Assembly: GCA_012799075.1 (NCBI GenBank)
Contig: JAAZLZ010000311.1
Location: forward strand, 1 to 12,219
Reading direction: 5' to 3'
Length of the DNA stretch: 12,219 nt
DNA from: Bacillota bacterium
GTDB lineage: Bacteria; Bacillota; Limnochordia; JAAZLZ01
Shown: positions 1 through 6,037 of the stretch, piece after piece
How positions within the stretch are numbered: position 1 is the stretch's first letter
Layout: each line of letters opens with the position of its first letter
Made by a program: the position numbers and the translations under genes
The notes under the pieces: model-generated
What the model saw: only the letters and a program-made list of their open reading frames with translations
Database searches by the model: none
Told to the model about the DNA's origin: nothing

Positions 1-66
1 CCCCTCCAAGCCTTGATGAAACTAGCTGCCTGGCAAGGACAGTTAAAAGGGGGCAATAAGGGATGA
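1..66 (+). CDS. mutS: DNA mismatch repair protein MutS, C-terminal end (partial)
   Basis: An open frame from base 1 ends at TGA 64-66 and encodes PLQALMKLAAWQGQLKGGNKG. The PLQAL..L..WQ pattern resembles the usual end of MutS (typically 'TPLEAL..L..W/LQ'), the mismatch-recognition ATPase that recruits MutL. The stop codon overlaps the mutL start in an ATGA arrangement (63-66), so the two genes are probably translationally coupled, as in many Firmicutes mutSL operons. Only 21 residues are visible, so the call rests on this tail plus its position directly before mutL. Confidence 0.75.
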   Translation, partial: PLQALMKLAAWQGQLKGGNKG

Positions 67-1724
67 CCATCCGGATCCTCGATGAAAATGTGGCCAACAA
101 GATTGCCGCAGGCGAAGTCATTGAAAGGCCGGCTTCGGTGGTCAAAGAGCTGATCGAAAACGCCATCGACGCCAACGGTCGCCGCCTCCTTGTGGAAATA
201 AGGGACGCGGGGGTGGCTTACATCCGGGTGAGTGATGATGGGAGGGGAATAGATGCCAAGGATCTCCCCTTGGCCTTTTTGCGCCATGCCACCAGCAAGA
301 TCAGCTCTGACTCTGATTTAAGGTCAATCCGTACGTTAGGATTCCGCGGCGAAGCCCTAGCCAGCATTGCCGCGGTGGCCCGCATTGAAATCTACTCTCG
401 TCCTCAGGATGAGCCAACTGGAGCCTATGTGCGTATTGAGGGGGGGCAGATTCTCGCCCATGAGAGGGCAGGATGTCCTGTAGGAACGAATATAATCGTC
501 AAAGATCTGTTTTACAATACCCCCGCCAGGAAGAAGTTTCTAAAGAGCCCCGGTGCCGAAAAACGCTACATCATCGATGCCGTGGGACGTTTGGCTTTGG
601 CCAACCCCCATGTCGCCATGCGTTTGCTGTCCGACAAGGAAGAGATCCTAAGTACACCGGGTGATGGCGACATTTTACTGGCTTTGCAGGCCGTCTTCGG
701 TGGCGACTTAGCCGGTGGCATGCTGCCGATTCGGGGCCAACTTCCCCCAGGGACTATCACAGGGTACATCGGGCGTCCGGAACTAGCCAGGGGTCAGCGC
801 ACCCACCAGGTGTTCATCGTTAATGGCCGCTGGATCGAAAGTCGTATGTTAACCAGCGCGCTTGAGCGTTCTTACGGTTCTCTGCTGATGACCAGACGTT
901 TTCCCGTGGCGGTAGTTCAGCTCCAACTCGATCCAGCATTTGTGGATGTCAATGTTCATCCGGCCAAGAGCGAGGTTAGATTTCAAGATGACAGCATGGT
1001 TTACAAGAGCCTTCTCCTTGCGGGACGACGGGCCCTGGGACAAACGGAGGTCAACCGGACCTGGGTCATGACCTCGGAACCAAAGCGAAATCAAGCCCAA
1101 TGGACTTTCGAACCGGCCATCATGCAGGCAGAGCCCCTGCGGGAGCCCCAAAGCCCATATGTCACAACTAAGCCCCAAGCCATGCGGGTCATCGGCCAAG
1201 TCTTTCAAGGGTTTATTATCGTCCAAACCCCCGATGAGATGCTCATCATCGATCAACACGCTGCCCACGAACGGATTCTCTACGAGCGGCTGCGCCGCCA
1301 AGAGAAGGAGGGGGCCATCCAAGAACTGCTCCTGCCGGTCACCCTTGATGCTACCCCGGAGCAGGCCCATCTGATTGAGACCAACCGGGAACTGCTCCGC
1401 AGCTGGGGAGTGGGTTTGGAGGGCTTCGGGGGCGCGTCCTTCATCTTGCGCCATGTACCCACAATCCTTGCTTCAGGGGGCAACTGGCCCAAGCTGCTGG
1501 TCCAGATAACAGAAGCATTAGCAGGAAGCTCGCCGGAGGAGGCATTACTGATTACCCTGGCCTGCCATGGGGCAGTGAAGTACGGGGATCAGCTGGCTTT
1601 GCAGGAAATGGAAACCTTGGTCAAGGATCTATTCCAGGTCGACTGCTTCGGTACTTGTCCCCATGGTCGCCCCACGATCCTGCGTTATTCCCGCGGCGAA
1701 CTGGAAACCCGATTCGGTCGATAG
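63..1724 (+). CDS. mutL: DNA mismatch repair protein MutL (endonuclease type)
   Basis: MutL couples MutS mismatch recognition to strand incision. The N-terminal GHKL ATPase is complete: RPASVVKELIENAIDA at residues 22-37 with catalytic Glu32 and Asn33, DDGRGI at 58-63, ATSKI at 76-80 and GFRGEALAS near 93-101. The C-terminal domain carries the metal-binding endonuclease motif DQHAAHE (397-403), plus ACHGA (500-504) and CPHGRP (532-537). It is therefore the nicking type found in bacteria without MutH, not the E. coli type. At 553 residues it is somewhat short because the linker (about 330-370) is reduced. The ATG at 63 follows an AAAAGGGGG ribosome site and overlaps the upstream mutS stop. Only 12 bases separate it from miaA, so mutS-mutL-miaA look like one transcript. 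Confidence 0.97.
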   Translation: MTIRILDENVANKIAAGEVIERPASVVKELIENAIDANGRRLLVEIRDAGVAYIRVSDDGRGIDAKDLPLAFLRHATSKISSDSDLRSIRTLGFRGEALASIAAVARIEIYSRPQDEPTGAYVRIEGGQILAHERAGCPVGTNIIVKDLFYNTPARKKFLKSPGAEKRYIIDAVGRLALANPHVAMRLLSDKEEILSTPGDGDILLALQAVFGGDLAGGMLPIRGQLPPGTITGYIGRPELARGQRTHQVFIVNGRWIESRMLTSALERSYGSLLMTRRFPVAVVQLQLDPAFVDVNVHPAKSEVRFQDDSMVYKSLLLAGRRALGQTEVNRTWVMTSEPKRNQAQWTFEPAIMQAEPLREPQSPYVTTKPQAMRVIGQVFQGFIIVQTPDEMLIIDQHAAHERILYERLRRQEKEGAIQELLLPVTLDATPEQAHLIETNRELLRSWGVGLEGFGGASFILRHVPTILASGGNWPKLLVQITEALAGSSPEEALLITLACHGAVKYGDQLALQEMETLVKDLFQVDCFGTCPHGRPTILRYSRGELETRFGR

Positions 1725-1736
1725 GAGTGAAGCGAC

Positions 1737-2678
1737 TTGTCCGAAGATCCTCTGTTGGTTCTGGTCGGTCCAACAGCGGTGGGAAAAACCCAGCTATCTC
1801 TTAGGCTGGCAGCGGAGTTGGACGGGGAGATTGTCTCCGCGGACTCGATGCAGGTATACAAGTTCATGGATATCGGCACGGCCAAACCCACCCCGAAAGA
1901 GCGCAGGCAAATTCCCCATCATTTACTGGACATTTGTCTGCCCAATGAATCCTTTAGTGTAGCCCGCTACCAAAGGTTGGCTTGGGATGCCATTGCAAGC
2001 ATCCACCGCCGCGGTAATCTGCCGATCCTGACCGGAGGAACAGGCCTTTATGTTCAGGCAGTTGTAGACGGCCTGAATTTTCCCCCTCGCCCTTACGACA
2101 AGCAGTACAGGGCGCAACTCCAGGCGATGGCCCGAGAGGAGGGTCCCGAAGCTGTGCACCGATTGCTCCAACAGGTGGATCCCGAGACAGCCTCCCGCCT
2201 CCATCCCAACAACTTGCGCCGAGTCATCCGCGCCTTGGAGATTTCCCACTGTACCGGTCGTCCCATGTCCGAGCACTTGGCGGACGAACCACGGCAAAAA
2301 CCACCCTATGATCTTCATATGTATGGCCTTACTAGGGACCGGTCTGAGCTTTATCAACGCGTTAATCTACGGGTGGATGAAATGATCTTCGCCGGCCTTG
2401 TCGATGAAGTCAAAGGTCTCATGGAGATGGGGTATGCAGAGGGCAAGACAGCTCTTCAGGCACTGGGGTATAAGGAAATCCTAGCTTATCTTCAAGGGAT
2501 CCGGACCTTAGAGGAGTCCATCGAGCTGTTGAAACGGGATACCCGCCGTTATGCCAAACGGCAGCTCACCTGGTTCCGCCGGGACCGCCGCATCCGGTGG
2601 TTCAACCTCAGCGAAAAAACCGCCACACAGATCACGACAACCATCAGCAAAGAGATGTCCAGGTTATTGGCCAAATAA
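1737..2678 (+). CDS. miaA: tRNA dimethylallyltransferase MiaA
   Basis: MiaA transfers dimethylallyl from DMAPP to N6 of A37 in tRNAs reading UNN codons. Visible hallmarks are the P-loop GPTAVGKT (residues 11-18), SADSMQVYKFMDIGTAKP (34-51) with the catalytic Asp36, GGTGLY (101-106), and a basic C-terminus ending in the RRDRRIRWF element. The length of 313 residues is normal. The start is TTG at 1737, chosen because AGGAGTGA (1723-1730) stands six bases upstream and the first residues lead directly to the P-loop. It lies 12 bases after mutL. No hfq gene follows, which departs from the miaA-hfq pair common in Firmicutes. Confidence 0.97.
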   Translation: MSEDPLLVLVGPTAVGKTQLSLRLAAELDGEIVSADSMQVYKFMDIGTAKPTPKERRQIPHHLLDICLPNESFSVARYQRLAWDAIASIHRRGNLPILTGGTGLYVQAVVDGLNFPPRPYDKQYRAQLQAMAREEGPEAVHRLLQQVDPETASRLHPNNLRRVIRALEISHCTGRPMSEHLADEPRQKPPYDLHMYGLTRDRSELYQRVNLRVDEMIFAGLVDEVKGLMEMGYAEGKTALQALGYKEILAYLQGIRTLEESIELLKRDTRRYAKRQLTWFRRDRRIRWFNLSEKTATQITTTISKEMSRLLAK

Positions 2679-2699
2679 GACTATTATTTTCTGTATACT

Positions 2700-2730
2700 T
2701 TGGCAGGAATTTGGGAAAGCCCGCTAGAAT
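2700..2730 (+). promoter_or_regulatory. possible promoter upstream of the MerR-like gene
   Basis: TTGGCA (2700-2705) and TAGAAT (2725-2730) resemble sigma-A boxes, but the 19-base spacer is long. The segment also contains TTTGGCAGGAATTTGG followed by CTAGAATT, which may be a conserved intergenic element rather than a promoter. Transcription from here would leave a leader of about 90 bases before the next gene. Weak call. Confidence 0.3.
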
Positions 2731-2829
2731 TGGAAATCTAATAGATGGCAATCCCTGGTGGAGTGGTGGTGGACATGGCGCGGCTGTTGCCCGGGGTTTG
2801 CCATGAATATTCCGAGGAGGGCAAATCCA

Positions 2830-3342
2830 ATGGATAGTGGTGATTTGTATACGATTAGCCGGTTGAGTGCTGAGCTAAACATTCCGGAAAGCACCCTGCG
2901 CCGTTATACCAGGCAATTCAGTGAGTTCATTCCATCGGCGGGTCAAGGTCGCAAACGTCGGTTTAGACAGGAGGCAAAACCGATCCTGCTCAAGATCTCC
3001 CAGTACTTCGGAGAAGGTTTGGAAACGGACCAGGTCACAGCCCGCCTGGAGCAGTCCTATCAAAGGACCGTCGACGTTAGGGATTTGGCGGTGGCAAGAG
3101 ATCACGGGCTTTCCGAGGATTCGGCTGCAGAACTGGCAGCAGCCCTGGAACAGCATGCCCAAACCCTGAACATTTACAATGCGGTGGCGAGGGAGACCCT
3201 CGAGATTCTCCGTCAACAATCGGACTTGCATGAAGTCCTGCTTAGAACCGTAAGCAACCTGCCCACGGAGGTGGCTGGTGAGATTCGTCGCCACACCCTG
3301 CTAGCCCGGATGAAATCCATCCTCCGATTGGACCAGAAGTAA
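2830..3342 (+). CDS. MerR-superfamily helix-turn-helix protein with helical tail
   Basis: This 170-residue protein has an N-terminal MerR-type winged HTH (about residues 4-75). It begins YTISRLSAELNIPESTLRRY, then a wing with GQGRKRRF, followed by a long, mostly helical tail (about 80-165) with coiled-coil character. There is no cysteine cluster or drug-binding effector domain like those of classic MerR sensors. The ATG at 2830 is chosen because GAGGAGG (2814-2820) lies nine bases before it; in-frame ATGs at 2758 and 2803 have poorer sites. It occupies the place where hfq is usually found and precedes spoVK. An HTH plus coiled coil of this size recalls RacA-type chromosome-anchoring proteins as well as ordinary regulators, and the sequence does not decide between them. 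The DNA target is unknown. Confidence 0.75.
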   Translation: MDSGDLYTISRLSAELNIPESTLRRYTRQFSEFIPSAGQGRKRRFRQEAKPILLKISQYFGEGLETDQVTARLEQSYQRTVDVRDLAVARDHGLSEDSAAELAAALEQHAQTLNIYNAVARETLEILRQQSDLHEVLLRTVSNLPTEVAGEIRRHTLLARMKSILRLDQK

Positions 3343-3348
3343 CTGATT

Positions 3349-3378
3349 GTCACACCTGGCGGCCTTTCAACGTACAAT
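3349..3378 (+). promoter_or_regulatory. sigma-E-like sporulation promoter of the spoVK cluster
   Basis: GTCACACC (3349-3356) and CGTACAAT (3371-3378) are separated by 14 bases. They resemble the Bacillus sigma-E consensus (-35 near GTCATATT, -10 near CATACAAT, about 14-base spacer). A sigma-A reading (TTGTCA with TACAAT) would need a 20-base spacer and is less likely. The start of transcription would be near 3385, just ahead of the spoVK ribosome site. In B. subtilis spoVK is sigma-E controlled, which fits. Confidence 0.55.
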
Positions 3379-3411
3379 ACTAAGGTAGAAAGGTCCTAGG
3401 CAGGTGACAAG

Positions 3412-4386
3412 ATGGGGGATCGTGTTCATCCAGCAAATCACGACGAGGTTCTGCGGTTTCTTTCCGAAGGTAAACTGTCGACGGCCGACGCCCTTCGTCT
3501 GCTTAGGCAGACAAGGACCGCGGGAGTCGCAGCCAAGGAAAAGGCCGCACCACCTCCGGTAAACCCCGAGGCATTGCGCCAAACCTTGGCGCAGTTGAAT
3601 CTCCTTGTGGGGCTTAACGAGGTCAAGGGGTTGGTCAGGGAAGTCCTGGCCTTTGTCGAGATTCAAAATCGTCGCCGTCAGGAAGGTTTGAATACCGAGC
3701 CGACCGTGCTGCATATGATTTTCAAGGGAAATCCAGGGACCGGCAAGACGACCGTTGCCCGAATCTTGGGGAAGATACTCCATGAAATGGCCCTGCTCCC
3801 CAAGGGGCATCTAGTAGAAGTGGAGCGTGCAGACTTGGTCGGTGAGTATATCGGTCATACGGCGTTGAAGACCAGGGAGCAGGTGCGAAAAGCCCTTGGA
3901 GGCATTCTGTTCATTGATGAGGCCTATTCCCTAGCTCGAGGCGGCGAAAAGGATTTTGGTAAGGAAGCCATTGATACCTTGGTAAAGGCCATGGAGGACC
4001 ACAAGGATCAGTTCATTCTCATCCTGGCCGGCTACCGACTGGAGATGGAATACTTCCTTCAGACAAATCCCGGACTGCGCTCCCGATTTCCTATCCACAT
4101 CGAGTTTATCGATTACACCCTTGATGAACTTCTGCAAATTGCCGAGTTGTTCATCGCCGAACGCCAGTATAAACTCTCTCCGGGGGCCAAAGCCAAGCTC
4201 CTGCGGATCCTTCAGACGAGAATCAGCCGCTCCGAAGCCAATTTTGGCAATGCTCGCCTGGTACGCAACATTTTGGAAAAGGCCATCCGGCAGCAAGCGG
4301 TCCGCCTAGTCAACGTTTCCAGACCAACCAGGGAGGAATTGATGTTAATTACGGCTCAGGATTTGGAAGGGCGGGGGACGCAGTGA
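3412..4386 (+). CDS. spoVK: stage V sporulation protein K, AAA+ ATPase (SpoVK/CbbX family)
   Basis: This is a single-module AAA+ ATPase of the CbbX/SpoVK family. After a variable N-terminal segment (1-65), the core shows Walker A GNPGTGKTT (106-114), Walker B ILFIDE (165-170) followed by AYSLARGG, a sensor-1 strand ILILAGY (202-208), and an arginine finger in NPGLRSRF (219-226). At 324 residues it matches SpoVK of B. subtilis, a mother-cell protein needed for spore maturation whose substrate is not well defined. The ATG at 3412 follows AGGCAGGTGA. The gene overlaps the next one by four bases (GTGA at 4383-4386), marking it as the first member of a cluster. The family also contains rubisco activase CbbX, but no rubisco genes are present here. 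Confidence 0.9.
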   Translation: MGDRVHPANHDEVLRFLSEGKLSTADALRLLRQTRTAGVAAKEKAAPPPVNPEALRQTLAQLNLLVGLNEVKGLVREVLAFVEIQNRRRQEGLNTEPTVLHMIFKGNPGTGKTTVARILGKILHEMALLPKGHLVEVERADLVGEYIGHTALKTREQVRKALGGILFIDEAYSLARGGEKDFGKEAIDTLVKAMEDHKDQFILILAGYRLEMEYFLQTNPGLRSRFPIHIEFIDYTLDELLQIAELFIAERQYKLSPGAKAKLLRILQTRISRSEANFGNARLVRNILEKAIRQQAVRLVNVSRPTREELMLITAQDLEGRGTQ

Positions 4387-4994
4387 AGCGCTGCATCATC
4401 ATTGGCAAGCCAAACGCTGGCAAGACTCTCTTTGCCCTTAGTTTCGCTGCCTACCTCGGCGCAAACCCCCTGCACTTAATGTTCCGTCATCCCCAGAACA
4501 ACACCACCAGCTGGAAAACCTTTCATCGTGAAGAAGCCATTCAGGAATTGACCAGCTCCAAACCCCATCACACCCGCAACCTGCAGCAGCTAGTTGTGCC
4601 GCTGCCGGCAAGAAAGGGGGCTAAGCGCATCCAGCTCATCGACACTAGTGGGCTGGTTGAAGGCATACCAGAACAGAAAGATATCCGGCGGGCGATGGCT
4701 CAAACCCTAGCTGCGGTGAGGGATGCCCACCTTATTCTCCATATCATCGATGCATCGCGGGTGAAGGCGGCTGGGGCAGTAGAGGCCCTAGGTGAGGTGG
4801 ACTACCAGGTTGCCCAGTTTGGACAGCTCAGAGACGGGTACCTGATCTTGGCGAATAAAATCGACCTGCCTGAGGCCAAGGAAGGATTGGATATCATCAC
4901 GCGGGAATTTGCCGGTCATCAAATCGTACCGATTTCTGCCCTGTACCAGCAAGGATTCAAGGTGGTGAAACAGTTTGTCCAGCGCCGTATCTAG
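4383..4994 (+). CDS. small Ras-like GTPase of unknown role, spoVK-linked
   Basis: This 203-residue single-domain GTPase has G1 GKPNAGKT (residues 8-15), a likely G2 threonine at Thr64 in HHTRN, G3 DTSG (87-90), G4 NKID (158-161) and G5 SAL (185-187), all at normal spacing. No RNA-binding KH domain, membrane segment or N-terminal HflX domain is present. The GTG start at 4383 overlaps the spoVK stop, so translation is probably coupled. In B. subtilis the gene after spoVK is the ribosome-associated GTPase hflX (about 420 residues); this much shorter protein sits in the same slot but is not HflX by length or architecture. The GTPase fold is certain from the motifs. The function is not, though a sporulation role is inferred from the operon. 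Confidence 0.85.
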   Translation: MKRCIIIGKPNAGKTLFALSFAAYLGANPLHLMFRHPQNNTTSWKTFHREEAIQELTSSKPHHTRNLQQLVVPLPARKGAKRIQLIDTSGLVEGIPEQKDIRRAMAQTLAAVRDAHLILHIIDASRVKAAGAVEALGEVDYQVAQFGQLRDGYLILANKIDLPEAKEGLDIITREFAGHQIVPISALYQQGFKVVKQFVQRRI

Positions 4995-5550
4995 CGTCCT
5001 TGCCAAGTATTTATGCATACTGCTGGTAGGCCTGGCCATTAAGCTTATGGATGATTATCTCGATGAACCAAAGGATACAAAGGGCCTGGCCAACTATTTC
5101 CAACGGGGAACCATCGCTTATTCCCTCCTGGCGTTGGCTGTAGCCGCGGCCTTAGAAGCCAAAACGGCTTGCTCCTTGTTTTTCGCCGCTTATATCTTAG
5201 GGATGGCCGGGGATGAAACAAGGCCGCTGGCCTCAAAACTAAGAGGCTGGGAAGAGTCCCTCATCGTTCTCGGGATCGGGCTTATATCTGTTGGGTGGGA
5301 GACTTTGCTGGCATCGACGGCCATCCTAGCCGCGGTGCAGCTTTACGATGACTTTGCTGACCTGGCTAAGGATGCCCGTTGGGGAAGAACGAACCTGGTG
5401 CGAACTTGGGGACATACCGAGTGTCTATTGCTTCTAGCCATATCCATGTCAATAGGGGCTCTACTAGACCCCTTGCAGGCTATCTTGGTATTCCTCGCCG
5501 TTCCCCCTGTTCTCACCCTGACGGGCAAGACCTTCAGAGAGGACGAATAG
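4975..5550 (+). CDS. membrane protein with two DDxxDxxKD motifs, UbiA-prenyltransferase-like
   Basis: This 191-residue, very hydrophobic protein has roughly six membrane-spanning stretches (about 8-25, 46-61, 64-80, 94-122, 148-164, 166-183). It has two almost identical acidic motifs, DDYLDEPKD (26-34) and DDFADLAKD (125-133), each at the end of a membrane helix. Paired Asp-rich motifs near membrane helices are the Mg-pyrophosphate-binding signature of UbiA prenyltransferases (NDxxDxxxD and DxxxDxxxD). This protein, however, is about 100 residues shorter than a typical UbiA and lacks the leading Asn. The start is TTG 4975, preceded by AAGGTGGTGA (4960-4969), and it overlaps the GTPase gene by 20 bases. 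The membrane location is well supported; enzyme activity on a prenyl or other pyrophosphate substrate is inference. Confidence 0.75.
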   Translation: MSSAVSSVLAKYLCILLVGLAIKLMDDYLDEPKDTKGLANYFQRGTIAYSLLALAVAAALEAKTACSLFFAAYILGMAGDETRPLASKLRGWEESLIVLGIGLISVGWETLLASTAILAAVQLYDDFADLAKDARWGRTNLVRTWGHTECLLLLAISMSIGALLDPLQAILVFLAVPPVLTLTGKTFREDE

Positions 5551-5552
5551 GC

Positions 5553-5810
5553 TTGTACTTGAGCCCAGAAATACTAACCATCAGCATCATTGTTATGATT
5601 CTTCTAGGCTACATATGGGGAAGGAGATGTGGTCTTCAAGAAGGATTTCGCCGGGGTTTGGCCTGTGGGCCCCTTGAAGTAAGGCGACAAAGCCTCAGCG
5701 CAGGTTATTGTTTTATTTGCGGCGCCCAAGGGTCCTTGACAGGGGAAAGTCATTGCTATTATACTGTGGATGAGGATTCTATGGACAGAGTTGAGCTGAG
5801 CTTGAGCTGA
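5553..5810 (+). CDS. small membrane-anchored protein with CxxC...HC motif
   Basis: This 85-residue protein has one N-terminal membrane helix (about residues 7-22, ILTISIIVMILLGYIW), then a basic segment, then YCFICG (52-57) and SHC (66-68). Cys53, Cys56, His67 and Cys68 could bind one zinc ion. The TTG at 5553 is chosen as start because GAGAGGA (5537-5543) is nine bases upstream and the gene then begins two bases after the UbiA-like gene. The frame is open farther upstream, but that part lies inside the previous gene. It is the last gene of the spoVK cluster, followed by a terminator. I do not recognise the family; a membrane-tethered partner of the preceding membrane protein is possible but unproven. 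Confidence 0.65.
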   Translation: MYLSPEILTISIIVMILLGYIWGRRCGLQEGFRRGLACGPLEVRRQSLSAGYCFICGAQGSLTGESHCYYTVDEDSMDRVELSLS

Positions 5811-5848
5811 GGAAAAAGTATCCCTGAGACGGGGGAAGCATTGCTTCC

Positions 5849-5905
5849 ATGAACCAGGCTCAATGCGCCTGGTTTTGTTTTTATGGGGATGGCGAGAGGA
5901 GCTGA
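5849..5905 (+). CDS. possible 18-residue leader peptide with one Trp codon
   Basis: ATG 5849 opens the short frame MNQAQCAWFCFYGDGERS, ending at TGA 5903-5905. GGGGGAAG (5831-5838) is a plausible ribosome site ten bases upstream. The single Trp codon (5870-5872) lies within the 3' arm of the terminator stem, in an aromatic cluster W-F-C-F-Y. A ribosome stalled there would block the terminator and could allow readthrough into trpB. A single Trp codon is weak evidence and chance is a real alternative. Confidence 0.25.
   Translation: MNQAQCAWFCFYGDGERS
5852..5882 (+). terminator. intrinsic terminator (or attenuator) between the spoVK cluster and trpBA
   Basis: AACCAGGC (5852-5859) and GCCTGGTT (5867-5874) form an eight-pair stem with a seven-base loop, followed by a T-rich tract (TTTTGTTTTT). 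Just upstream, GGAAGC/GCTTCC (5834-5848) can form a second hairpin. The loop bases CAATGC (5861-5866) are also complementary to GCATTG (5838-5843), so alternative folds are possible. It may simply end the spoVK transcript or may attenuate trpBA. Confidence 0.8.
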
Positions 5906-6037
5906 GATGATCTAGGTGCAGAAGTCGTCCAAGCTTTACTCAAGGAAGCGGCGATTGTTCGATACACGAGAAACTGACACAACAGCAGCCAGAAACCGGA
6001 GATAACACGCAACTTGACTGGAGGAGTGAAGGATATC
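5883..6037 (+). other. intergenic region before trpB, no clear promoter
   Basis: I see no convincing sigma-A promoter in these 155 bases; TTGTTC (5955-5960) with CACAAC (5978-5983) at a 17-base spacing is the best and is poor. No T-box (AGGGTGGNACCGCG) or repeated (G/U)AG TRAP triplet array is present. A frame continuing past the leader-peptide TGA runs DDLGAEVVQALLKEAAIVRY (5906-5965) and reaches a stop at 5975. It looks protein-like but has no start of its own, so it may be a gene remnant. Confidence 0.5.

Noticed and set aside
849..1454. 201-codon open frame on the minus strand inside mutL
   Set aside because: Lies wholly opposite the well-conserved mutL gene and shows no recognisable domain; a shadow of its codon bias.
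2597..2806. 69-codon plus-strand frame after miaA as a possible hfq
   Set aside because: The translation lacks the Sm1/Sm2 motifs of Hfq and overlaps miaA; treated as non-coding.
5883..6037. T-box or TRAP control of trpBA
   Set aside because: No AGGGTGGNACCGCG T-box sequence and no regular run of GAG/UAG triplets is present.
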